A DNA stretch of 6,023 nt. Origin: Ignavibacteriales bacterium (GTDB lineage Bacteria > Bacteroidota > Ignavibacteria > Ignavibacteriales > Ignavibacteriaceae). The DNA is taken from the NCBI GenBank assembly GCA_003142915.1, contig PLNZ01000463.1, positions 1-6,023 on the forward strand, read 5' to 3'. Positions 1 to 5,993 of this stretch are shown in pieces; position 1 is the stretch's first letter, and each line of letters starts with the position of its first letter. Below the pieces are notes generated by a model. The model was not told the origin of the DNA, ran no database searches, and saw nothing but the letters and a program-made list of their open reading frames with translations. A program made the position numbers and the translations under genes.

Positions 1-269
1 TACTTTATTATACCCCCGAGTTAATCCGCCCAGGCGGACAGGCCTCGGGGCTACTTTATTATACCCTGAGTTAATCCTTCCAGGCGGACAGGCCTCGGGG
101 CTACTTTATTATACCCCCGAGTTAATCCGCCCAGGCAGACAGGCCTCGGGGCTACTTTACTTTACCCCGAGTTAAAACTCAGGGCTACTTTACTATACCC
201 CGACTTAAAACTCGGGGTTACTTTACTAAACCCCGAGTTAAATCCGCCTAGGCGGACAGGCTTCGGGGC
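1..269. repeat. Palindromic repeat array, six units of two sizes
   Basis: Six head-to-tail units each begin TACTTTA and end near CTCGGGGC. Units at 1-51, 52-101, 102-152 and 219-269 are long (50-51 bp); units at 153-185 and 186-218 are short (33 bp). Short units carry the palindrome CCCCGAGTTAAAACTCGGGG, each with one mismatch. Long units keep the outer CCCCGAG and TCGGGG arms but hold an inner hairpin module, TCCGCC plus two bases plus GGCGGACAGG, between GTTAA and the right arm. The module in 243-260 is a perfect inner palindrome; those in 75-92 and 126-143 carry arm mutations. A seventh unit starts at 270 (TACT) but decays at once. Both strands could fold into strong hairpins, so the array resembles REP/BIME-type extragenic repeats and might stop transcription entering from the left. 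No coding frame is credible here. The array runs off the left edge, so its full length is unknown. Confidence 0.93.
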
Positions 270-399
270 TACTCAAAACGGGCAATAATTTTCCCATTTT
301 AAGATTTTATGCAAAAACACCTTATAAATATAATAAGAATATGATTTATAAAAATCCCCCAAAGGGACATAATTGCGCAAATTTGAAAAAAAATAATTA
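270..399. other. AT-rich intergenic spacer
   Basis: This spacer joins the palindromic array to the exporter promoter. It is strongly AT-rich, with no convincing open frame, tRNA or riboswitch-like structure. The only local symmetry noticed is a weak four-base stem, TCCC and GGGA, around 355-367. I see nothing else in it. Confidence 0.6.
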
Positions 400-428
400 T
401 TGACCTTATGGGATTTAATAATTATTAT
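400..428 (+). promoter_or_regulatory. Predicted sigma70-like promoter for the CDF exporter
   Basis: TTGACC at 400-405 and TATTAT at 423-428 each differ from the sigma70 consensus by one base and are separated by exactly 17 bases. Transcription would start near 435, leaving a leader of roughly 27 bases before the ATG at 462. The position also argues against the upstream ATG at 408, which would lie between the two promoter boxes. No typical Bacteroidetes TAnnTTTG element was found. The region is AT-rich, so a chance match is possible. Confidence 0.5.
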
Positions 429-461
429 TATTTTTTCTATATAAATCACAATTATTTAGTA

Positions 462-1313
462 ATGACAAACAAATTAAAAAGAGCAGCTTACCTAACACTT
501 ATTGTGAATATATGCCTATTTTTTATAAAGGCAACTGCTGGTATTATTTCCAATTCAATTGCAGTTATTTCGGATGCACTAAATTCTCTTGCGGATATAA
601 TCTCATCAGTGGCAATTATGTTCAGTGTAAGAGTTTCACTTATGAAACCGGATGAGAATCATCAATTTGGGCATAATGCAGCCCAGCCGCTATCAGTCTT
701 TTTAATTGCCTTATTCACGGCTATGCTAAGTATAAATTTGATTGAAGAATCGGTAAAAAGAATTATAACGCCGCATCGTATTAATATTGTACCCGCGGTT
801 TACATAATTCTGATAATAACAGTAATAACGAAATTAATATTAACCCGTTACCAAACTAAGGTGGGTAAAGCTTATAAAAGTCCGGCAATTAAAGCCACTG
901 CAATTGACAGCAGGAATGATGTGTTAATTTCTTCTTTAGCATTGATAGGCATATTCGGAGTGCAGTTAGGATTCCGTTATATTGACGGAATAGCAGGAAT
1001 TTTAATTGCCCTGTTTATTTTCCGTTCGGCTTATCTCATGGCAAAAGAAAATATTGATTATCTTATGGGAAAATCTGCCGGTAAGAACTTGATTCTTGAA
1101 ATAGCAAATGCCGCTTTAAAAGTAGAAGGAGTCCTCGGTCTTAATGAATTAAAGTCGCACTATGTAGGAAATAAGTTTCATATAGAAATTCATATTAATG
1201 TTGATAAAAATTTATCAACGGAAATATCGCACGGTATAGGTGAAAAAGTACAGAGTGCAATTTCCAGTTTGTCTGAAATAGACCAGGTATTTGTTCATAT
1301 CGACCCGGTTTAA
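462..1313 (+). CDS. Cation diffusion facilitator (CDF) metal exporter, probable Mn/Fe/Zn type
   Basis: This is a 283-residue inner-membrane antiporter that should export divalent metal ions in exchange for protons. Six membrane segments lie near residues 8-30, 34-56, 75-97, 108-130, 150-168 and 172-195, followed by a cytoplasmic ferredoxin-like domain (about 205-283). The transport site is NSLAD in segment 2 (N41, D45) and DSRND in segment 5 (D149, D153). The second site, DENHQFGH (D64, H67, H71), matches the D/H/H site of E. coli YiiP. The C-terminal domain keeps H233, H240, H244, H257, H279 and D281, fitting the metal-sensing dimer interface. Zinc exporters usually have HxxxD in segment 5; Asn-Asp/Asp-Asp is known from manganese exporters such as pneumococcal MntE, so Mn2+ is the best guess. 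I chose ATG 462 over in-frame ATG 408: the extra 18 residues are an AT-rich Asn/Tyr stretch overlapping the predicted promoter, and family homology begins at 462. Neither start has a Shine-Dalgarno sequence. Family confidence is high; metal assignment is moderate. Confidence 0.93.
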   Translation: MTNKLKRAAYLTLIVNICLFFIKATAGIISNSIAVISDALNSLADIISSVAIMFSVRVSLMKPDENHQFGHNAAQPLSVFLIALFTAMLSINLIEESVKRIITPHRINIVPAVYIILIITVITKLILTRYQTKVGKAYKSPAIKATAIDSRNDVLISSLALIGIFGVQLGFRYIDGIAGILIALFIFRSAYLMAKENIDYLMGKSAGKNLILEIANAALKVEGVLGLNELKSHYVGNKFHIEIHINVDKNLSTEISHGIGEKVQSAISSLSEIDQVFVHIDPV

Positions 1314-4300
1314 TTTTTAATATTCTCTTTTTGAAGAGCATCATAATATTTTCTGATTAACTCTTCATAATCTTTAGAATAGCCTTCCTGCACTGCTTTG
1401 TTCAGTTCATCCCTAACTTTATTTTTTCCGTCCGGAGACGAAAAATTCAGGTCTGAGGGAGACTGACGAGCAATATTCTTTCCGCTTTGCGCTTCTCTTT
1501 TATCATTGTACTCCCGTTGGTTAACCGAACGCTGTGCATCAAGGAGACGTGAAAGAATATGTTCCTGCTGTTGAACAGTTTTTTCATCTACCTGATCGGA
1601 TGCCATATTTTTGACCACTTCCTCCATCTTATCAGCAATATCATTTAGATCGGCAGGAATTTTTTTAGACTCGCCCGATCTTACAGCTTCTTTATTTAAT
1701 TGTTCAAGGGATTTTCTTATCAAGTCCTGCTGCTGAGCAAGGCGTTGTAATTCCCCCTGCTGCTGCATACTTAACTGTCCCTTCATAGCCTGCTGCATCA
1801 TTTGTGTAAGGTTATTGAGGCTCATCTGCTGACCCGCCATCTGCTGAAGCTGCTGCATCAAAGACATTGTACCGCCACCCTGCCCCCCGTTTTTCATCAT
1901 CTGTTCCAGGGAGCTTTTCATCATATCGGCAGATTCATTCAGGGACTCCATTGCTTTTCCCTGGTTCGCTGCAGTAAGGCTACCATCCCGGTTCAGCAAG
2001 CTTTCCATAGACATATTCATCTGATTTTTTGCATCGCCGAGAGCTTTTCCCATTTCGGGTGTTACTTCAAAAGTTTTTTGAGAGAGCGAAGACATTTGCT
2101 GCATTATTTTATCAAGATTTATCTTAATATTTTCCTGCTGCCGGGCGTTTTCATCATATTCCATTGAATTAGGGTTCAAATTTTGCGATTGATTTTGCAG
2201 CGCTTCCTGCTGTTTGGATAAAGTTATAAGGTCATCGGTTATTTTCATCATATCTTTAAATGCCTGCATTTGGCTTTGCTGCGATATAGACTGCTGAAAC
2301 TGCTGCATTTGCTGTTTCATCTTTCCCATATTCTGTAAAATTTGTGATTGCGCCTGCTGAGCCATCTGCGCCTGATTTTGCTTTATATTATTTGAAGCCT
2401 GCCCGGACAATTCTTCATTTTTTTGATCTTGAAATTGCCGCTTCATTTTTTCGAGCTGATCTTTGGGAAGATCTTTCAATTCATTAAGTTTTTTAGAAAG
2501 TTCATTAAGCTGTTGTGAGTAGTCTTTCAGATCTTTAGTTATATCGCCCTGTTTTTCACTTAGCTGATCTTTACCGGCTTTATCACCAGGGTTTGCATCC
2601 TTTGTTTTATCCTGAATATCATTTTGCTGTTTAGTTATTTGATCTGTGCGCTTTAATAATTCATCGACTTTCTGCTCAATCTGAATCCGTTTTAACAAAT
2701 TCATTGTCCGTTCAATAGTCTGCTTTATCTGTTCTTCATTAACCTGCATATTTTCCATTGATTGCTGCGTCATTTTCCTGTCCATATTCTGCAAAACATT
2801 TTCAAGCTGTTCCATAGCTTTCTTCATTTCATCATTATTCATATCGTCAAACAGTTTTTGAAGGTCCATATACTTTTGCATAGTTTCTTTTGAGAGAAGA
2901 TTGTTTTGCTGCAAATCATTCTGCATCTTTTCAAGTTTCTTCCCGGCATTATCAATTTTTTCCTGCAGTTTTTTGAACTCATCAAGAGACTGCTCTATCT
3001 TCTGTTTTTCCTGCCAGCTAATATTTTTTTTATCCTGCTTTAATTCCTGGCTAATATCATTAAGCTTTTGTTTCAACTCCTGCGCTTCTTTAAAAGTATC
3101 CTGTAATTCCTTCTCCGATTGATTTTGGACATCATCGGCGCTATTAAGAATCTCCGACAATGAAGGGACACGTATACTATATGTTGAAGATTTTGCAGAT
3201 TTAGGCCCGCTTACAAAATCATTATCAAATATTTGGAGGAAGTAATTAACAACATCACCGGCAGTAAGGTTCAGATCAGAAAGATTCCATATATAATTTA
3301 CTTCTTCTTCCGTGATATTTTTACCGACAGGAATTTCTACCGATTTAAAATTATTCTGCTCCTGCTCATATTTTGACGACGAAAGCTTGTAATGCAGAAG
3401 CAGTTTTGTAAAACCGAAATCATCCGATATTTTTAAATACAGCGGAACGCGGTTATCGTTTGCAAGTGAAATATCCTTACCAGGCGCAATTACATCAATA
3501 GACGGGTAAGCGTCAAACAGCGCTTTTATGGAATAATTGATTGGAGAAATGTTTTGGTTATTATTCTCATCCGTCAAAATAATTTTGTAATCATTATCCT
3601 TCCCGACTACAAATTTACCTTCCGCCCGGATACCGTTAACAGCCAATTCTTTCTTTGTTGTATCGCTGAATTCTATATAAGCATTTTTTAAACTTTTAGT
3701 AGAAATTATTTTCAATTCAACTATACTGCCTAATAATGCAGTTACGTTCCCATTATCCTTCTGCTGAACGGAAGGGATTTTAGAATATGACGGTGAATTT
3801 ATCGACACATCGAATGTTTTTATTACCGGTCTGTCAATAACTTCAATTTCATAAACTTCGCTTTTAATATTTTCCGCCGAGGCATAATACCCGAAAGAAT
3901 TTCTTACAGCGGACATTTCATAATGATAACCGACCGCAGCGCCGTTCTTACCTCTAAGTGTATCGGAATAAAGCTGCTGCATTTCATAATTAGTCTGGTC
4001 ACTGCTTTTAACTGCAATAAAGACTTCCTGAGGAATTTTACCGGTTACAATAACAGTTATTGAAAGATTATCGCCTTTGGTTACTTTAGAATTACCCGGA
4101 TGAACTTCAAAATTAAAATTTGGAGGAGGAATAAACTCCTTTTTAAAATTTACCAGCCGATAAGATGCCGCCCTAAGTCCCGGTACAAAAGCAAGAAGAA
4201 TAAAGCAAAAGACACTTATTCCCGTCAAATATAAAAAAATCTCTTTTGCCTTTTTAAAACTAATGACGGAAGAAAAATCAATGTTTTTTATTTTATTATA

Positions 4301-4720
4301 TATGTCATAAAAAGCTGCATCAATTAAAGTAACGGAATACTCCGTTCGTGTTTTTTCATTAGAAACAAGCTGCATTGCATTAAGCAAATCATCATTAACG
4401 CCGGGGAACTGCCTGCCAACCTTAGCTGCTGTTTTAAAATAATCAGTCCTTCTAAAGATTTTAAGATATTTTGAATAGGGAATTATGAACCGGGCAATCA
4501 ATAAGGCAACGGATACCAGGATAAAAAGTAAAAACAATATCGTCCTTACTCCGGAGGAAAAATGGGCAACCATTTCCAGGAATACAAAAAGAGTAAAGAT
4601 AAGAACCCCCGTTAAAATTGATATTTCGATTCCTACAAAAGCAATAAAAGCATATTCTTTCTTAACAAAACGTTCCAGCTTGTCAATTATCTCTTTATAA
4701 TAGTTTATTTCAGATCCCAT
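1310..4720 (-). CDS. DUF4175-family membrane-anchored coiled-coil protein
   Basis: A protein of 1136 residues from the ATG at 4720. Two hydrophobic segments (about 23-50 and 59-80), a basic loop and a third segment (about 161-180) anchor it in the inner membrane. The rest is predicted to be periplasmic. Residues about 199-519 look like beta-rich, Ig-like domains, ending in VSGPKSAKS (503-511) and RVPSLSEI (517-524), which I recall as conserved in DUF4175 proteins. Residues about 529-1060 are a very long Gln/Met/Lys/Glu-rich coiled coil, interrupted by a glycine-rich hinge, GGQGGGT (945-951). The C-terminus has the DYEELIRKYYDAL motif (1117-1129). The biochemical function is unknown; a structural or scaffolding envelope role is inference. 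A TTG at 4783 would add 21 residues. I prefer ATG 4720 because homologues, as I recall them, begin a few residues before the YYKEIIDKLERF stretch, but neither start has a Shine-Dalgarno sequence. The DUF4159 gene upstream is on the same strand, 410 bp away across a repeat array. The 3' end overlaps the convergent exporter gene. The frame is intact. Confidence 0.88.
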   Translation of the reverse strand: MGSEINYYKEIIDKLERFVKKEYAFIAFVGIEISILTGVLIFTLFVFLEMVAHFSSGVRTILFLLFILVSVALLIARFIIPYSKYLKIFRRTDYFKTAAKVGRQFPGVNDDLLNAMQLVSNEKTRTEYSVTLIDAAFYDIYNKIKNIDFSSVISFKKAKEIFLYLTGISVFCFILLAFVPGLRAASYRLVNFKKEFIPPPNFNFEVHPGNSKVTKGDNLSITVIVTGKIPQEVFIAVKSSDQTNYEMQQLYSDTLRGKNGAAVGYHYEMSAVRNSFGYYASAENIKSEVYEIEVIDRPVIKTFDVSINSPSYSKIPSVQQKDNGNVTALLGSIVELKIISTKSLKNAYIEFSDTTKKELAVNGIRAEGKFVVGKDNDYKIILTDENNNQNISPINYSIKALFDAYPSIDVIAPGKDISLANDNRVPLYLKISDDFGFTKLLLHYKLSSSKYEQEQNNFKSVEIPVGKNITEEEVNYIWNLSDLNLTAGDVVNYFLQIFDNDFVSGPKSAKSSTYSIRVPSLSEILNSADDVQNQSEKELQDTFKEAQELKQKLNDISQELKQDKKNISWQEKQKIEQSLDEFKKLQEKIDNAGKKLEKMQNDLQQNNLLSKETMQKYMDLQKLFDDMNNDEMKKAMEQLENVLQNMDRKMTQQSMENMQVNEEQIKQTIERTMNLLKRIQIEQKVDELLKRTDQITKQQNDIQDKTKDANPGDKAGKDQLSEKQGDITKDLKDYSQQLNELSKKLNELKDLPKDQLEKMKRQFQDQKNEELSGQASNNIKQNQAQMAQQAQSQILQNMGKMKQQMQQFQQSISQQSQMQAFKDMMKITDDLITLSKQQEALQNQSQNLNPNSMEYDENARQQENIKINLDKIMQQMSSLSQKTFEVTPEMGKALGDAKNQMNMSMESLLNRDGSLTAANQGKAMESLNESADMMKSSLEQMMKNGGQGGGTMSLMQQLQQMAGQQMSLNNLTQMMQQAMKGQLSMQQQGELQRLAQQQDLIRKSLEQLNKEAVRSGESKKIPADLNDIADKMEEVVKNMASDQVDEKTVQQQEHILSRLLDAQRSVNQREYNDKREAQSGKNIARQSPSDLNFSSPDGKNKVRDELNKAVQEGYSKDYEELIRKYYDALQKENIKN

Positions 4721-4800
4721 TGAATTATTATCAGTAAATAACTGAAGTTTTATAAATTTCAAAACATGTTCGGCTTTAGCCAAAAAAATGGACCGTTACT

Positions 4801-5101
4801 ATGCCATCCCTTGGGATTTATGAAATTTTGGTGGTCTTTATTTGTTATAAATCCGCCTAGCGGCGGACAGGTATTTCGTCCACCGGGACTAATCTCATAA
4901 GAAAATAAGTTATATGTCATCCATACCTGGATTCATGAAATTTTGGCGGTTTTTATTTGTTATAAATCTGCCTAGCGGCGGACAGGTATTTCGTCCACCG
5001 GGACTAATCTCATAAGAAAATAAGTTATATGCCATCCATACCGGGATTTATGAAATTTTGGTGGTCTTTATTTGTTATAAATCCGCCTAGCGGCGGACAG
5101 G
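4801..5101. repeat. Tandem 113-115 bp repeat, two full units and one partial
   Basis: Units start at 4801 (113 bp), 4914 (115 bp) and 5029 (73 bp, cut at 5101). Each begins ATGYCATCC, then has GATTYATGAAATTTTGG, the hairpin module TCCGCCTAGCGGCGGACAGG, CGTCCACCGGGAC and a TA-rich tail ending AAGTTAT. In units 1 and 3, GGTGG can pair with CCACC outside the module to make a nested stem (in unit 3 the partner is lost). The 42-bp tails at 4872-4913 and 4987-5028 are identical. The 59 bp at 4813-4871 are identical to 5043-5101, while unit 2 differs at several positions there. Unit 1 lacks two bases after CCATCC. No coding frame is credible. The array separates two co-directional genes, so a shared transcript would carry the hairpins on the minus strand, where they could act in mRNA stability or partial termination. 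That role is inference. Confidence 0.93.
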
Positions 5102-5130
5102 TCCGCCTTGCATCGGACAGGTGTCGGGGC
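5102..5130. repeat. Half-unit resembling the left array, fused to the 115-bp array
   Basis: An eighth, degenerate copy of the hairpin module (5102-5121, TCCGCCTTGCATCGGACAGG) directly abuts the seventh (5082-5101). It is followed by TGTCGGGGCT, close to the CCTCGGGGCT that ends long units of the array at 1-269. The segment therefore looks like the right half of a left-array unit joined to the 115-bp array at the shared module. It ends right against the stop codon of the DUF4159 gene. On the minus strand, the first strong hairpin downstream of that stop (GTCCGCC-GCTA-GGCGGA, in 5082-5101) is not followed by a clear T-run, so I do not call it an intrinsic terminator. Confidence 0.65.
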
Positions 5131-5790
5131 TTAATTAGACAGAGCCCAAACGATTAAATTAACTCCAAATCTTAAAGCTTCCAGTCTTTTACCGGGCGGA
5201 TCGCTGTGCACATCCGAATCATCCCACCCATCGCTTGGATTTGATTCGTACGTATAATAAACAGCCAGACGGCCATTTATAAAAATCCCAAATCCCTGGG
5301 GAGGTTTTCCGTTATGTTCATGTGTTTTGGGAACACCGTTAGGAAAGTTATACATATCGCTATACATATCGTAATTAAAGGGCAGTTCCACAAGTTCCTT
5401 ACCGGGAAAAATCTTTTTCATTTCCCTTCTGAAAGCTTTGTCCATGCCATAGTCATCATCGGCATAAAGGAATCCGCCGGCTTCACAGTATTTCCGCAGC
5501 CTGTCACCTTCATCATTAGTAAATATAATATTCCCGTGACCTGTCATAAATAAAAACGGGTAAGAAAAGACTGCGTCGGAAGAAATATCAACCCATGTAT
5601 ATTCTGCTTTAACTTTTATATTGGTATTTTGTTTAACAAAATCCAAAACGTTCGGCTCTTCAGTTTGACCGTTATACCAATCGCCGCCGCCGTCATACTT
5701 CAGGCGCGCAATCTGAAATGCACCTTCATTCTGCGGGAATAAACATTGCGTTGTTATTATTATGTATACTATTAATAATAATCTTTTCAT
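5131..5790 (-). CDS. Secreted DUF4159-family protein
   Basis: A 219-residue protein with a Sec signal peptide: two basic residues, a hydrophobic core (about 4-14), and a likely cut after FPQ (about residue 20). C16 is not in a good lipobox (TTQC), so lipidation is unlikely. The mature part matches DUF4159: FARLKYDGGGDW-like RLKYDGGGDWY (29-39), FLFMTGHG (79-86), RKYCEAGGFLYADDDYGMD (99-117), FPNGVPKTHEH (149-159), YTYESNPSDGWDD (179-191) and VHSDP (194-198). The family is considered related to the class I glutamine-amidotransferase fold; I see no recognisable Cys-His-Glu catalytic triad, so enzymatic activity is doubtful. NYDMYSDMY (139-147) stands where I recall more histidines in relatives, a point to check by alignment. 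Its length is typical of the standalone form. The start at 5790 is the first Met, directly before the signal peptide; no Shine-Dalgarno sequence precedes it. A weak promoter candidate (TTGTAA, 17 bases, TAAGCT) lies at 5839-5811 on the minus strand. The role in the cell is unknown, probably envelope-related. Confidence 0.9.
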   Translation of the reverse strand: MKRLLLIVYIIITTQCLFPQNEGAFQIARLKYDGGGDWYNGQTEEPNVLDFVKQNTNIKVKAEYTWVDISSDAVFSYPFLFMTGHGNIIFTNDEGDRLRKYCEAGGFLYADDDYGMDKAFRREMKKIFPGKELVELPFNYDMYSDMYNFPNGVPKTHEHNGKPPQGFGIFINGRLAVYYTYESNPSDGWDDSDVHSDPPGKRLEALRFGVNLIVWALSN

Positions 5791-5853
5791 AATTCATTGA
5801 ATTTTGAATTAGCTTACTGAAGTTACATAGTTATTACAAATTTTATTAAATAG

Positions 5854-5993
5854 CCCCGAGTTTTAGAGGCTGTGTGAAAATCGGTATCAAAATTATAAAT
5901 TTTCATTTTACTGAATATTAAAGTGTTTATATGCAAATAATTAAATATTTATTCGCTGTTTTTGAATTTTCACACAGCCTCTTTAACTCGGGG
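5854..5993. repeat. Short palindrome of the left-array family, split by an insertion
   Basis: CCCCGAGT at 5854-5861 and ACTCGGGG at 5986-5993 flank the MITE-like element together with TTTA duplications at 5862-5865 and 5982-5985. Removing the element and one TTTA restores a 20-bp sequence, CCCCGAGTTTTAACTCGGGG, whose reverse complement is exactly the short palindrome CCCCGAGTTAAAACTCGGGG of the array at 1-269. The flanks also match in reverse orientation: the complement reads CTCGGGGCTATTTAATAAAA on one side, against CTCGGGGCTACTTTATTATA in the array. This is therefore a diverged, inverted copy of that repeat family. Confidence 0.88.
5866..5981. mobile_element. 116-bp MITE-like non-autonomous insertion
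   Basis: Perfect 16-bp terminal inverted repeats, GAGGCTGTGTGAAAAT at 5866-5881 and its complement at 5966-5981, bound an AT-rich interior with no coding capacity. Direct TTTA repeats lie immediately outside (5862-5865 and 5982-5985), and excision restores a known palindromic repeat, which is strong internal evidence of transposition. Ends of the form GAGGCTGT...AAAA recall the IS5/IS1182 group of DDE elements, but the 4-bp duplication and short ends do not settle the family. It needs a transposase supplied from elsewhere; none is present here. An alternative is an internally deleted insertion sequence, which amounts to the same kind of element. Confidence 0.85.

Noticed and set aside
1..269. 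CRISPR array
   Set aside because: The units are near-identical over their whole length, with no unique spacers of constant size, and no cas genes are nearby.
408..461. Upstream ATG extension of the CDF exporter
   Set aside because: The 18 extra residues are AT-rich Asn/Tyr/Phe sequence overlapping a good promoter, and family similarity begins at the ATG at 462.
1802..2167. Plus-strand open frame (121 codons)
   Set aside because: It lies entirely inside the Gln/Met-rich coiled-coil coding region on the other strand. Its His/Leu/Cys-rich composition is a shadow of CAG/ATG-rich codons.
2901..3122. Plus-strand open frame (73 codons)
   Set aside because: A Phe/Ser/Cys-rich shadow of the Lys/Glu/Gln-rich coiled coil on the minus strand.
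4485..4700. Plus-strand open frame (71 codons)
   Set aside because: Antisense to the membrane segments of the DUF4175 protein, with no independent support.
4721..4783. TTG-initiated extension of the DUF4175 gene
   Set aside because: There is no Shine-Dalgarno sequence and no family resemblance in the extra 21 residues; the ATG at 4720 fits the usual N-terminus better. Not excluded.
5082..5101. Intrinsic terminator of the DUF4159 gene
   Set aside because: The hairpin is strong, but on the minus strand it is followed by ATTTATAAC rather than a T-run, and the same module occurs in places where no gene ends.
4801..5130. Integron attC sites or a cassette array
   Set aside because: The units lack recognisable RYYYAAC and GTTRRRY core sites, contain no cassette genes, and no integrase is present.
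5314..5553. Plus-strand open frame (79 codons)
   Set aside because: Antisense to the conserved core of the DUF4159 gene, with no recognisable domain.
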